This document shows, piece by piece, positions 24,200 to 32,118 of a stretch of DNA of 33,163 nucleotides. Source of the DNA: Paludibacteraceae bacterium (GTDB lineage Bacteria; Bacteroidota; Bacteroidia; Bacteroidales; Paludibacteraceae); the NCBI GenBank assembly GCA_017961765.1, contig JAGCWQ010000222.1, forward strand, positions 1 to 33,163, in the 5' to 3' direction. The notes below the pieces were generated by a model. That model had not been told where the DNA came from. It did no database searches and saw only the letters and a list, made by a program, of their open reading frames with translations. Each line of letters starts with the position of its first letter. Position 1 is the first letter of the stretch. The translations under genes and the position numbers were made by a program.

Positions 24200-24709
24200 T
24201 TAATGCATAAAATTTAGTTTCTTATTTTCCACTCCACTTCGGCAACGCTCCAAATCGGCATTAAAGCGCTCAATATTCTTCTTTGACGACCAAAGCCGTT
24301 CCTTGTCAAACAAGCACAATTCATAAAAGAGGGCAACCTGCTCAAACAAACGGAAACGTCCGTCATACTTATTATCGACATGAATCTTACGTATTTCTCC
24401 AATCGAATAATTGATTTCTCGTTTTTCGTAGGAAGCATTCAAACTCGGATCCACCTTCGCCAATCGACCATCCAAAACCTCCATCTGCCCCACCACCTTC
24501 CGTTGCATTTCCCGAAAAGAAGAGACCTTTGCCATCTGCTCCAACGCATGCTGCTTTTCTTCCGAAAAATGGTAGGACGAATTCCAAAAGAACAAAATGT
24601 AGGAACAAATAATCGAGATAGAAATGAACAGCAGCAAAACATAAAAAAAGGCTATTCTCTTCTCTCTTTGTCCTTTATCACTAAAATCACGACTTTCCAT
24701 ACTCTCCAT
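24200..24709 (-). CDS. tssO: TssO, small membrane protein of the T6SSiii envelope complex
   Basis: 169 residues. One membrane helix lies at about residues 19-41 (RIAFFYVLLLFISISIICSY). The remainder is probably periplasmic and helical, with KYDGRFRLFEQVALFYELCL and RLWSSKKNIERFNADLERCR as likely conserved stretches. It overlaps the preceding gene by one base (TAATG), and a second ATG three codons in (24700) is possible. The locus order N-Q-O-P-R fits TssO. Its upstream neighbour has a similar size and layout, so the two letters could be swapped. No enzymatic motif is seen. Confidence 0.72.
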   Translation of the reverse strand: MESMESRDFSDKGQREKRIAFFYVLLLFISISIICSYILFFWNSSYHFSEEKQHALEQMAKVSSFREMQRKVVGQMEVLDGRLAKVDPSLNASYEKREINYSIGEIRKIHVDNKYDGRFRLFEQVALFYELCLFDKERLWSSKKNIERFNADLERCRSGVENKKLNFMH

Positions 24710-25212
24710 TATTTAGAATAAAGTAATTTTCCCACTCGCATTTTTCTCGTTATGGAACGGCTCTCGCCACAGCAACGAATTAGGTCGTCCTTCACCGTTT
24801 GTTCCGTTTTCTGCATAGAAGAGATAGAATCCCTCAACCGAAGTAAATCCTCCATGCGATTCAACAAGTGCATAGGAATCTCCACCTCTTCTTGCGGTAC
24901 CCGTTCCACCATGGAAGCAACCTCTAATTTTCGAGCCACCAACGAACGCATCAAAAAATCAGGATTCACCCCCTCCACCAGATCGAAAGAACGGTATAAG
25001 CTGAACAATTCATCGAATCCGTCCACGATATGATTCTGCTCCCGATAAATTTGTTCGCAAACTTCCGTCTTCTCCTCTATCCGCGCATACTCTTTTTCGG
25101 AAGTCAGGAAAAAGAAAAAAACGCACAACATGACAGAAGCTACGGCCAAGGACAAATGTCCCGCAAAAAGGAGGTATCCATACATAACTTTTTTATAATT
25201 CAACGCTTTCAT
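24709..25212 (-). CDS. tssQ: TssQ-position small membrane protein of the T6SSiii envelope complex
   Basis: 167 residues with one N-terminal membrane helix at about 13-36 (YLLFAGHLSLAVASVMLCVF) and a helical, charged C-terminal part that may form coiled coils (RIEEKTEVCEQIYREQNHIV). No lipobox in the usual place supports a lipoprotein, so it is a single-pass inner-membrane protein. It follows tssG by 13 bases and overlaps the next gene by one. By position in the N-Q-O-P-R order it is TssQ, but it could belong to the TssO family; a profile search would decide. Confidence 0.65.
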   Translation of the reverse strand: MKALNYKKVMYGYLLFAGHLSLAVASVMLCVFFFFLTSEKEYARIEEKTEVCEQIYREQNHIVDGFDELFSLYRSFDLVEGVNPDFLMRSLVARKLEVASMVERVPQEEVEIPMHLLNRMEDLLRLRDSISSMQKTEQTVKDDLIRCCGESRSITRKMRVGKLLYSK

Positions 25213-25225
25213 ATCATCAACTTTT

Positions 25226-26152
25226 TTACGACAAGAGGGTTGTATAACCTAAAATAGGAGCCCTTTCCTCCGAGGAGAACGAGAAAGAGGCCTCCCTCTC
25301 TTCGGCAAACACATCTATCTGTAACTCCGCATCTGCAGGGACGAAAAGATTCAGAATCTTCTCCAAATTCTTATAGGATTGGCTATCCCGATAGAATAAA
25401 CCGACTTGATTCCGAGTGACATTTTCTATCCGTACTCGAACAACGGGAAGCCCCATGGTTACAATCCCACCTAAAACAGAAGCGGCACCTAAACTCGACG
25501 AACCCAAAAGCCATTCGCTGCCAACCGAATAGTTTTTTAACTCAAATCTCTTTTCAACCGTAACCCGACAATTTAGGAACAAGGACAACAAATGCCCAAG
25601 TTTCCCCGATTCTATAGGGCGGTGACTTAATGCGATAAGATAGACTAACAAGAGAGCCCTATCCGTTGGAAAATCATGCAATATTGGCCAATAGTGACTC
25701 ATCAACCGGACAAAACAGCCATACTTATCCCGCTTCTCCAGACAAAGTTCATATAGCTGTGCTAGCATCGACATCCTATCTATCTCCATTTCAAAAGGGC
25801 GAAAGAAAAGTCGCGCATTAAAAGCCTCTTGACGGGTTTGCTTCATTGAGTCTGTAACAGAAAGAGATCCACTCTTTCCGTTCTTCGTCCCATTTTTATG
25901 GAACAATCCTTCTGGCAAGGATTCGTACAGATCCCGCTTCCGCTCATAGACATTCACGAAATCAATCATTTCATCTTGGGAATAAGTTTTCTCAATTCGC
26001 CCTACCCGCTTCCCTTTTTGGGAAGAGCCAAGGCGAATCAATCGAACCTGTTCCATAGGAATCCCCGTCTCGACCAACATGGCCGCCAATAACTCAGCTC
26101 GATAATCCGTTGAAAGAGAATTTCCGATATAGTCTAAAACCGTTGTCTCCAT
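25226..26152 (-). CDS. tssG: TssG baseplate protein
   Basis: 308 residues from the ATG at 26152 (METTVLDYIGNSLSTDYRAE), one base after the tssK stop; the longer in-frame extension would run back through tssK. It has the TssG pattern of an N-terminal helical part that handles a baseplate interface, a middle helical region (MLAQLYELCLEKRDKYGCFV, RALLLVYLIALSHRP), and a late Gly-rich strand region (GSEWLLGSSSLGAASVLGG). TssG pairs with TssF in the wedge of the baseplate. Similarity to the proteobacterial family is low, as usual for T6SSiii, so the call leans on the tssK-tssG arrangement. Confidence 0.82.
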   Translation of the reverse strand: METTVLDYIGNSLSTDYRAELLAAMLVETGIPMEQVRLIRLGSSQKGKRVGRIEKTYSQDEMIDFVNVYERKRDLYESLPEGLFHKNGTKNGKSGSLSVTDSMKQTRQEAFNARLFFRPFEMEIDRMSMLAQLYELCLEKRDKYGCFVRLMSHYWPILHDFPTDRALLLVYLIALSHRPIESGKLGHLLSLFLNCRVTVEKRFELKNYSVGSEWLLGSSSLGAASVLGGIVTMGLPVVRVRIENVTRNQVGLFYRDSQSYKNLEKILNLFVPADAELQIDVFAEEREASFSFSSEERAPILGYTTLLS

Positions 26153-26153
26153 A

Positions 26154-27293
26154 TCACCGCTTTGATGTAAACCAACCCTCCCGTCCGTTTGTAGGATCCG
26201 ACTGTTTACCAGAGAAATAGATAACCATATCATCTCGTCGTTTTCCTCCAATCTGTTCCAAATGACTAAGCGAGACGAACAAGTCCTGCACATTTTTGAA
26301 CACGACCTCCAAAAGATAAAAGGACTCTCCTATCCGATTATGATTATAGGTTTGCGTAACCGAATCTGCCAACATCTGTTCAAACGAAGAGGGCGCAATG
26401 CCGTTCCAATCTTTGAAATAGTTCAGCAGTTCCTCCCGTTCCGACTTAGGAATAAAATCCAAAGCCGTCAAGAATGAGTTCGGCACCCTATTCAACATCT
26501 CCACACTCCGATACGGAGAGAGAAACCGAGAGATATTATTCCAATCGAAATAGAAGGAGGCTAGAGACTTAAACAACTCTTCGCAAACAAGTATAATGTT
26601 ATACACAAGAGCATTTTTATTGGATTGCCCCAAAGCCTTACCCAATACGACGGAGACCGAAGCTCTTATCGTCGATAAATAGGAAGAGAAACGATTTCTC
26701 AACGTTTGCAAAGCTTCATTCGAATCCAAATTGACGGAAGGGGGTATATAGTTGGCATCCAACACAAAAACATCGTCCTTCTTACGCAACAAACCAACAA
26801 CCACGCTATACTCTCCATAATCATCTGAAAGAGAGCGGCCCCGCTCCATCAAACTTAACCGATAGGAGGACTCTACGAAAGGATAACGAGGCGGTTGCTC
26901 CTGCATATCCGGCACACCGCATGGGTTTCGATCATACGGAGAAACAGTAAGAACTACGTTCCATGCCTCGGCAGCACCTTCCTCCAACAAGCCACAAATA
27001 CATTCTAGGGATCCCTCTTGATCATCCAAACTAATCACGACACCACCTCTCACCACACCATAGTAAGACTTCAACACGACTTTCGTGTGAGCCTCCCTGC
27101 CTACCAAAAAGAGATTCAGTCCCTTACCCGACCTTCCTACCGGCAACATTCCATAAGAGAAGATCTCCTGAGACAAAGAGACTCCTCTATAGATTTTCTC
27201 CGAAATACAATTTTCAGTAGCAATAAAATGGGAGGAAGAGACATTCATCCCTTGCATCCAATTTATTGGCCTAAACTCTCTCATTTCCATCAT
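26154..27293 (-). CDS. tssK: TssK baseplate protein
   Basis: 379 residues from the ATG at 27293; in-frame ATGs at 27290 and 27284 are alternatives, and a TTG at 27302 is unlikely. The N-terminus FRPINWMQGMNVSSSHFIAT has the TssK signature (W-x-x-G-M ... HF). The protein is soluble. The middle is beta-rich (VVISLDDQEGSLECICGLLE) and the C-terminal part is helical (VQDLFVSLSHLEQIGGKRRD). TssK trimers link the baseplate wedges to the membrane complex; in Bacteroidota that partner is TssN. It lies 62 bases after tssN and one base before tssG. Confidence 0.88.
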   Translation of the reverse strand: MMEMREFRPINWMQGMNVSSSHFIATENCISEKIYRGVSLSQEIFSYGMLPVGRSGKGLNLFLVGREAHTKVVLKSYYGVVRGGVVISLDDQEGSLECICGLLEEGAAEAWNVVLTVSPYDRNPCGVPDMQEQPPRYPFVESSYRLSLMERGRSLSDDYGEYSVVVGLLRKKDDVFVLDANYIPPSVNLDSNEALQTLRNRFSSYLSTIRASVSVVLGKALGQSNKNALVYNIILVCEELFKSLASFYFDWNNISRFLSPYRSVEMLNRVPNSFLTALDFIPKSEREELLNYFKDWNGIAPSSFEQMLADSVTQTYNHNRIGESFYLLEVVFKNVQDLFVSLSHLEQIGGKRRDDMVIYFSGKQSDPTNGREGWFTSKR

Positions 27294-27355
27294 ATTATAC
27301 AAATTCCTTATGCATTAACAAAACACTTTCTTTTCCCAACGAGTATCAAAAAAGG

Positions 27356-28204
27356 TCAAATCCTCACCCTTTTGGCAACAATCAGAGTCTTCTCTTCCAA
27401 ATGGTTATCCCGGAAAGAAGCATCTGGATCCATATACCGCCTTGTCCTAAAAAAGGAGGGTTTATCGTAAAATATCCAGCCATACTTTTCATTGGGATTA
27501 TTAAACTCCACCGGTCTGTCTGTTGCCTGCGAATTGTAATCGGAAAGAATCAAAGCGAACCAATCCCCCAACTTCATATCCGACTTCGCTTTCGCCTTTA
27601 TCCGAATGGTGTCATTTTCGGTAAGATTCCTATACAACTCAATCTCACAAACAAGAATCTCGCCCGTTCCGAACGATTGGAATGGAACCGAAACCATGTC
27701 ACTCTCTTGGTATTCCCTCATTTTATAGATTTCAACCGGTATCTGCAAATAGGATCGATAAGCAGACATAAAACAAGGCACGACCAACACGGACAAAACA
27801 ACTCCTCCTGAATAGACCCCATACTGAAAGCTATTCGTCAAGTTAAACAAAAGCGAAAAGAATGCCCACGAAAGCAATATTTGAGGAAGAATCAACAAAA
27901 GTTGTTTCCACAAAGACTCCTTCAATTCCGCCTTGCTTCTCGATAAGAAACAATAGTCCCAAAGGCCTATCAACAAAAACAGAAACGCTAAGAACAGATA
28001 GGTATAGGGCATAAAATAGAGGTTCATTATGCCCAAGAGTCCCGACAGAGAACCTACAAGCACGGACAAACCTAAACACCCAACGACCTTCTTCTCCAAC
28101 AGCTTTTCTCGATGGGCAAAATACAAAAAGACTCCAGCCAAGATTATACACAAAATCGGCAGGATAAGATATCTCACAAAAAAATCAAGTATCAAAATCT
28201 CCAT
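27356..28204 (-). CDS. tssN: TssN, polytopic membrane protein of the T6SSiii envelope complex
   Basis: 282 residues from the ATG at 28204 (MEILILDFFVRYLILPILC), one base after the tssF stop. Four or five hydrophobic helices fill the first 155 residues, with charged loops such as RSKAELKES. Residues about 160-282 form a soluble domain (ILVCEIELYRNLTENDTIRI, KSDMKLGDWFALILSDYN, KYGWIFYDKPSFFRTRRYMD). TssN is the hallmark of subtype iii systems and is known to join the membrane complex to the baseplate. A polytopic N-terminus and a soluble C-terminal domain fit that job. It lies between tssF and tssK. Confidence 0.88.
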   Translation of the reverse strand: MEILILDFFVRYLILPILCIILAGVFLYFAHREKLLEKKVVGCLGLSVLVGSLSGLLGIMNLYFMPYTYLFLAFLFLLIGLWDYCFLSRSKAELKESLWKQLLLILPQILLSWAFFSLLFNLTNSFQYGVYSGGVVLSVLVVPCFMSAYRSYLQIPVEIYKMREYQESDMVSVPFQSFGTGEILVCEIELYRNLTENDTIRIKAKAKSDMKLGDWFALILSDYNSQATDRPVEFNNPNEKYGWIFYDKPSFFRTRRYMDPDASFRDNHLEEKTLIVAKRVRI

Positions 28205-28205
28205 A

Positions 28206-30008
28206 TCAGTCCACAAAAATTCGATAATTAAAAGTCATCGGTGAGCGGGATTCCAAACCTGCTAAAAGATGGTCAGACAAAGAGTCTTTTCGATTGGCAT
28301 CGACCTTCTCCTCCTTCAAAACCAAATGCACATCTATAGTCCGAAGAAGTCCTTCTCCCCAAGAGATTCCCGCATGGATTCCCTTTTCTATATAGACATC
28401 CGACAGGATATCAGAGAGTTCCGAGAAACAAAAATTCTCAATGTCCGCATTTGTCACAATTCGGTCACGGCAACCCAACAAATACTTGAATCGATTGATC
28501 TGCTCCGGCTCTGACGGGACACCCTTTCCCCCTACGGTCGAAGTCACCAATTGGGCTTGACCCAAATCACCGTACAACGACTCATGGGGCTTGAGTTTTG
28601 TCCCTACCCGTATGCCATTGGCATGGTCGCCCCGAGTGGTCCAGTACCTTGCATAAAACAGATAATTATCCTGCGGAGAATCGACAAACAAATATCGAAG
28701 CATGTCCGAACCCACGGCAAACTGCTTTTCCACCTTATTTATTTCTGATAACATATGTTCTATGGAAGAACGGTCGCCCAACCTACGAGAAATATTTTGC
28801 GAAAACAGAGCCAACTCATTCTCCAACAAACGACGCAGACGCAAGAAATAGTCCTTCACATCCCGCTTATCGAACGACTCGCAACCGCCTTTCCTCAGCG
28901 AATAGGAACAAACCTCCGATTTTTCGTTGATGGTCCCTGATTCTTTATAAACATAGCCCGACTCGTCTTCCAAATCCTGCATGTCAAGGAAATATTCCTT
29001 GGACGAGAGAGGCAAAGGAATCACACCGAAATTCTTTCTCACGGCATTCGTCACGCTGTGTAACTCCTTATTAACCATAGGAACCACATTCAACAAAACA
29101 TGAAGATCGTTCAACGCAAAAGAAGGAATGGAAGAAGGGAAAGAGATTTCCAGCCACAAAAGAGGAGACTTGAAAATAGTCGGCAGTTGCAAGGAGGCCA
29201 AAGCCTCAGGAACCACCTTCATCGAATTTCTACCCAATTGGATTTCATCATTCAAAGTCACAAAATTTGCTTTGTAAGCGCTCTCCACCCAAGCATGAAT
29301 GTCTCCAATAATGTTCGGCCGAAACGATTCTTCTTTCCCTTCAGACAAAGCCTCCTTAGAGAATGCAACGCCCCGACGGACAGACAAGAGTTTGCCATCC
29401 AAACGCCACTCACAAGAGGACAAATGATTCAAATGGCTGGCTCTACCATCCACATTCGGGAAATCGACAAACAACGAAAGAGCTTGCAACGGGAAAGAAT
29501 CCCCCTCAAAATCAATTCCCACATAGACCTTTCCTACCGATTCGGGAAGAGTGTCCCCTCGAAAAAGTAGTTTTTTGTTCAAATCGGGCAAAAGAGCATA
29601 TACATTTCCTTCCACCACCAGTAGTTTGACCGAAGCCCTACGCAAAGGGAAGTTCCCTATGGGAGAGAAAATAAATTTCTCATCGTTCCGGCCCCCATTC
29701 GTCATCCAAAATTCTGAAAATGAATCGACAGAGAGCGACTTCTTTAACGGGTTGAGATGCACCAAGGCATGCGCCGGACGTGCCAACGAATAAGATTCCG
29801 GCAAAAGAACTTCGCTAAGTCTCTTCATCGTCCGAATCTCAATATCCGCAATATCATCCGAAACAAGGTGCAACTGCATGGCCAACGCCTCTATCAACAG
29901 CCTGACAAAAGGATCCAAGTTCTCCGCCTTCCGTATATTCCAAAAATCCAACGCAGACCTTATCAACCGATCTTTGATATCTTCTTTACTATACCTAAAA
30001 TTTTCCAT
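28206..30008 (-). CDS. tssF: TssF baseplate protein
   Basis: 600 residues. The N-terminus, with RSALDFWNIRKAENLDPFVR, then IADIEIRTMKRLSEVLLPES, is the TssF pattern of an opening helix bundle. Later strands follow (LLWLEISFPSSIPSFALNDL), and a late SELSDILSDVYIEKGIHAGI region. TssF forms the baseplate wedge with TssG and TssE, in a role like phage T4 gp6. The protein is soluble and full length. It lies 6 bases after tssE and one base before the tssN start, so it is translated as part of the same unit. Confidence 0.9.
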   Translation of the reverse strand: MENFRYSKEDIKDRLIRSALDFWNIRKAENLDPFVRLLIEALAMQLHLVSDDIADIEIRTMKRLSEVLLPESYSLARPAHALVHLNPLKKSLSVDSFSEFWMTNGGRNDEKFIFSPIGNFPLRRASVKLLVVEGNVYALLPDLNKKLLFRGDTLPESVGKVYVGIDFEGDSFPLQALSLFVDFPNVDGRASHLNHLSSCEWRLDGKLLSVRRGVAFSKEALSEGKEESFRPNIIGDIHAWVESAYKANFVTLNDEIQLGRNSMKVVPEALASLQLPTIFKSPLLWLEISFPSSIPSFALNDLHVLLNVVPMVNKELHSVTNAVRKNFGVIPLPLSSKEYFLDMQDLEDESGYVYKESGTINEKSEVCSYSLRKGGCESFDKRDVKDYFLRLRRLLENELALFSQNISRRLGDRSSIEHMLSEINKVEKQFAVGSDMLRYLFVDSPQDNYLFYARYWTTRGDHANGIRVGTKLKPHESLYGDLGQAQLVTSTVGGKGVPSEPEQINRFKYLLGCRDRIVTNADIENFCFSELSDILSDVYIEKGIHAGISWGEGLLRTIDVHLVLKEEKVDANRKDSLSDHLLAGLESRSPMTFNYRIFVD

Positions 30009-30014
30009 CTTGGC

Positions 30015-30458
30015 TCAATTCTTTGACAAAGGTCCTAAATACATCGTATAGAAGAACTTACAACGTTCATCGGTCGACTTCAAGAGCGCATCCACATAGA
30101 TGTCCACCCGCTTCTTTATGCTCACATGGTCTGCCGTCGTATCTTCCAAGAGGACATCCTCAACAACCAAACTGAAACGGCAATCCTCAATACGCTTCTC
30201 ATAGCGTGAAATCGAGTCAGCGAGGCACTCCACAAAACGGTTTTTCCAACTATTCAACGAGACAATCCGTTCAAAATCCATCTCCCAAATATCCGTACCA
30301 TATCGGGTATCGTAACAGTGCTCACCCGGGTAAGTCGTAATCAACAACTCTATATGCTGGTCTATCGAATCCAATTCATCACACATAGCAACATTCTGAG
30401 AATCAGAATCAAATAGCACCCCGAAATCGAACGGCATCCTATAATATCGGTCATTCAT
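30015..30458 (-). CDS. tssE: TssE, gp25-like baseplate protein
   Basis: 147 residues from the ATG at 30458 (MNDRYYRMPFDFGVL), preceded by AGAAGAG; an upstream in-frame start would add 13 residues that look like leader sequence. The gp25/TssE pattern is ELLITTYPGEHCYDTRYGTD, then IWEMDFERIVSL, and a C-terminal strand region (RFSLVVEDVLLEDTT). gp25-like proteins sit at the inner ring of the baseplate and help set off sheath assembly. It is the first gene of the T6SS transcript, about 105 bases downstream of a TAnnTTTG promoter. Confidence 0.9.
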   Translation of the reverse strand: MNDRYYRMPFDFGVLFDSDSQNVAMCDELDSIDQHIELLITTYPGEHCYDTRYGTDIWEMDFERIVSLNSWKNRFVECLADSISRYEKRIEDCRFSLVVEDVLLEDTTADHVSIKKRVDIYVDALLKSTDERCKFFYTMYLGPLSKN

Positions 30459-30562
30459 ATCTCTTCTATTTTTAGGGGAAAGACGCAAGCAAAACACCCA
30501 TTCCCATATGCATCAAACAAACAAGTACCTACTCAGAATCAAAATATCGTAGATAACAGCTA

Positions 30563-30594
30563 CAAAGTTATATCAAAAACTATCAAACAGACAA
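30563..30594 (-). promoter_or_regulatory. Promoter for the T6SS operon
   Basis: On the minus strand the -7 box TAACTTTG (30570-30563) matches TAnnTTTG exactly, and a TTG (30594-30592) lies 21 bases upstream as a -33 element. Transcription would begin about 100 bases before the tssE ATG. It is the only good promoter I see for the cluster from tssE to tssH. Confidence 0.7.
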
Positions 30595-30741
30595 ATAATG
30601 CAAGCATAAAATTATCATCTAATCCTTAACTCATTGAAACCTTTTGACTTACGAATTAAGAATTCGACCTCGAAATAGGTGGTCTTCCCTAGAAAAACGT
30701 TCTTCCCCATCGCTTTTTTGCAGAAAAATAAGATACCGAGA

Positions 30742-30772
30742 TTGTATTTTTTAAAAGAGAAAACTATCTTTG
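30742..30772 (+). promoter_or_regulatory. Promoter for the DUF4143-type ATPase gene
   Basis: A -33 TTG (30742-30744) and a -7 box TATCTTTG (30765-30772) are separated by 20 bases, an excellent match to the Bacteroides consensus. It implies a leader of about 17 bases and supports the ATG at 30796, excluding the longer frame that starts upstream at 30679. Confidence 0.78.
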
Positions 30773-30795
30773 TAGGAGTGATAACCACGAAAAAG

Positions 30796-31983
30796 ATGAC
30801 ACTGGAGGCATTTTACAAAGTACACGAATATCTGGTAGAACACACCAACGCACCCGTCCGCCGACTCCTCATGGATGAAATCGACTGGAGCCAGCGACTT
30901 ATTGGTATAAAGGGTAGCCGAGGTGTCGGGAAAACCACCTTCCTGCTCAGTTATGCGAAAGAGAACTTCGGGACCGACAGGCAATGCCTCTACATCAACC
31001 TCAACAACTTCTATTTCACGCAGACTACACTTGTGGATTTTGCGGACAGGTTTAGGAAACAAGGCGGAAAAGTGTTGCTTCTCGACCAAATCTTCAAATA
31101 CCCCGATTGGAGCAAAGAACTACGCTATTGCTACGACCATTTCCAAGATTTGAAGATCATTTTCACAGGTTCGTCCATCATGCGACTGAAAGAGGAAAAC
31201 CCAGAATTGAGGGGATGCGTGGACTCCTATATCCTACGTGGATTCTCCTTCCGTGAATATATCAATTTGATGGCCGGCACGGAGATTCAACCCTACTCGT
31301 TGGACGACATACTGAACCACCACGAGGAGATCTGCGAGGAGATTCTCCAAAATGTCAATCCGCTAGACTATTTCCAGGATTACCTCCATCACGGCTACTA
31401 CCCTTTTTTCTTAGAGAAAAGCAACTATACAGAGAACTTGTTGAAGACCATCAACATCACTCTGGAAATCGACATTTTGCTACTCAAACAGATCGAGTTG
31501 AGTTATCTTCCTAAAATCAGGAAACTGCTCTATCAACTAGCAAATAACGAACCTAGTTCTCCGAATGTCAGCCAACTCAGCATCGACATCCAGACCTCGC
31601 GCGCTACCGTCATGAACTACATAAAATACCTCAAAGAGGCGCGCCTGCTCAATATTCTCTACAAAAAAGGGGATGACAGCACCAAAAAGCCAGACAAGGT
31701 GTACCTCCACAATCCGAACCTCGTCTATGCGTTTTGGCCCGTACAGATTGCGGATCAGTCAGTTAAGGAGACTTTCTTCTACAATACCGTCATCCGAAAA
31801 CATGAGCTCTACTCTGGCGTGAAGAGTTGTCACTTCCTCATCGATGGAGAGATTAGTTTCGACATTCAAACCAAAGACACCGAAAAAAGGAGAAAAAGCA
31901 AAGCCGACTACATCGCTGTGGATGGCATCACAAGAGGAGAAGGTAATCGAATTCCACTATGGTTATTCGGATTAATTTATTAG
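30796..31983 (+). CDS. AAA-type ATPase with DUF4143-like C-terminal region
   Basis: 395 residues from the ATG at 30796, fixed by the promoter at 30742-30772; in-frame codons upstream lie before the transcription start. Walker A is GSRGVGKTTFL (Lys46), and a Walker B-like strand is KVLLLDQIFKYPDW, with Gln after the usual Asp. The sensor-like IIFTGSSIMRL follows. The second half (RATVMNYIKYLKEARLLNIL, KPDKVYLHNPNLVYAF, then a late FDIQTKD and KADYIAVD) fits the DUF4143 region, which is wHTH-like and nuclease-like. Members of this ATP-binding family are common and scattered in Bacteroidota; their function is unclear. It is divergent from the T6SS and I see no evidence it takes part in secretion. 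Confidence 0.87.
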   Translation: MTLEAFYKVHEYLVEHTNAPVRRLLMDEIDWSQRLIGIKGSRGVGKTTFLLSYAKENFGTDRQCLYINLNNFYFTQTTLVDFADRFRKQGGKVLLLDQIFKYPDWSKELRYCYDHFQDLKIIFTGSSIMRLKEENPELRGCVDSYILRGFSFREYINLMAGTEIQPYSLDDILNHHEEICEEILQNVNPLDYFQDYLHHGYYPFFLEKSNYTENLLKTINITLEIDILLLKQIELSYLPKIRKLLYQLANNEPSSPNVSQLSIDIQTSRATVMNYIKYLKEARLLNILYKKGDDSTKKPDKVYLHNPNLVYAFWPVQIADQSVKETFFYNTVIRKHELYSGVKSCHFLIDGEISFDIQTKDTEKRRKSKADYIAVDGITRGEGNRIPLWLFGLIY

Positions 31984-32118
31984 GAGAAAGCTTTCTTTAT
32001 GAGATTTCCTACAGCTATTGACAACATTAAAGAACTTCTACTAATATTGTAATCAGGGAAAAAGAATTTTCCATTTAAGCAACTCAGTTTCAATACTCTA
32101 CTAAAAAAAACAATTAAC

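Larger units (their letters stand above)
30459..30795. other. Divergent promoter region between the T6SS operon and the ATPase gene
   Basis: A 337-base gap separates tssE (minus) from the ATPase gene (plus). It contains a promoter for each side, a leader of about 100 bases before tssE, and a short inverted repeat CGAATT-AAG-AATTCG at 30652-30666 midway between the two promoters. The repeat could be an operator, though six-base arms are weak evidence. No ORF here looks like a gene. Confidence 0.6.

Noticed and set aside
30679-30795. Longer N-terminus of the ATPase, starting at 30679
   Set aside because: A clear promoter (TTG at 30742, TATCTTTG at 30765) lies inside this extension, so the transcript would begin after it; the ATG at 30796 fits a family-like start.
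31982-31996. Palindrome AGAAAGCTTTCT after the ATPase gene as a terminator
   Set aside because: It has no loop and no U-tract, so it would not form a normal terminator hairpin.
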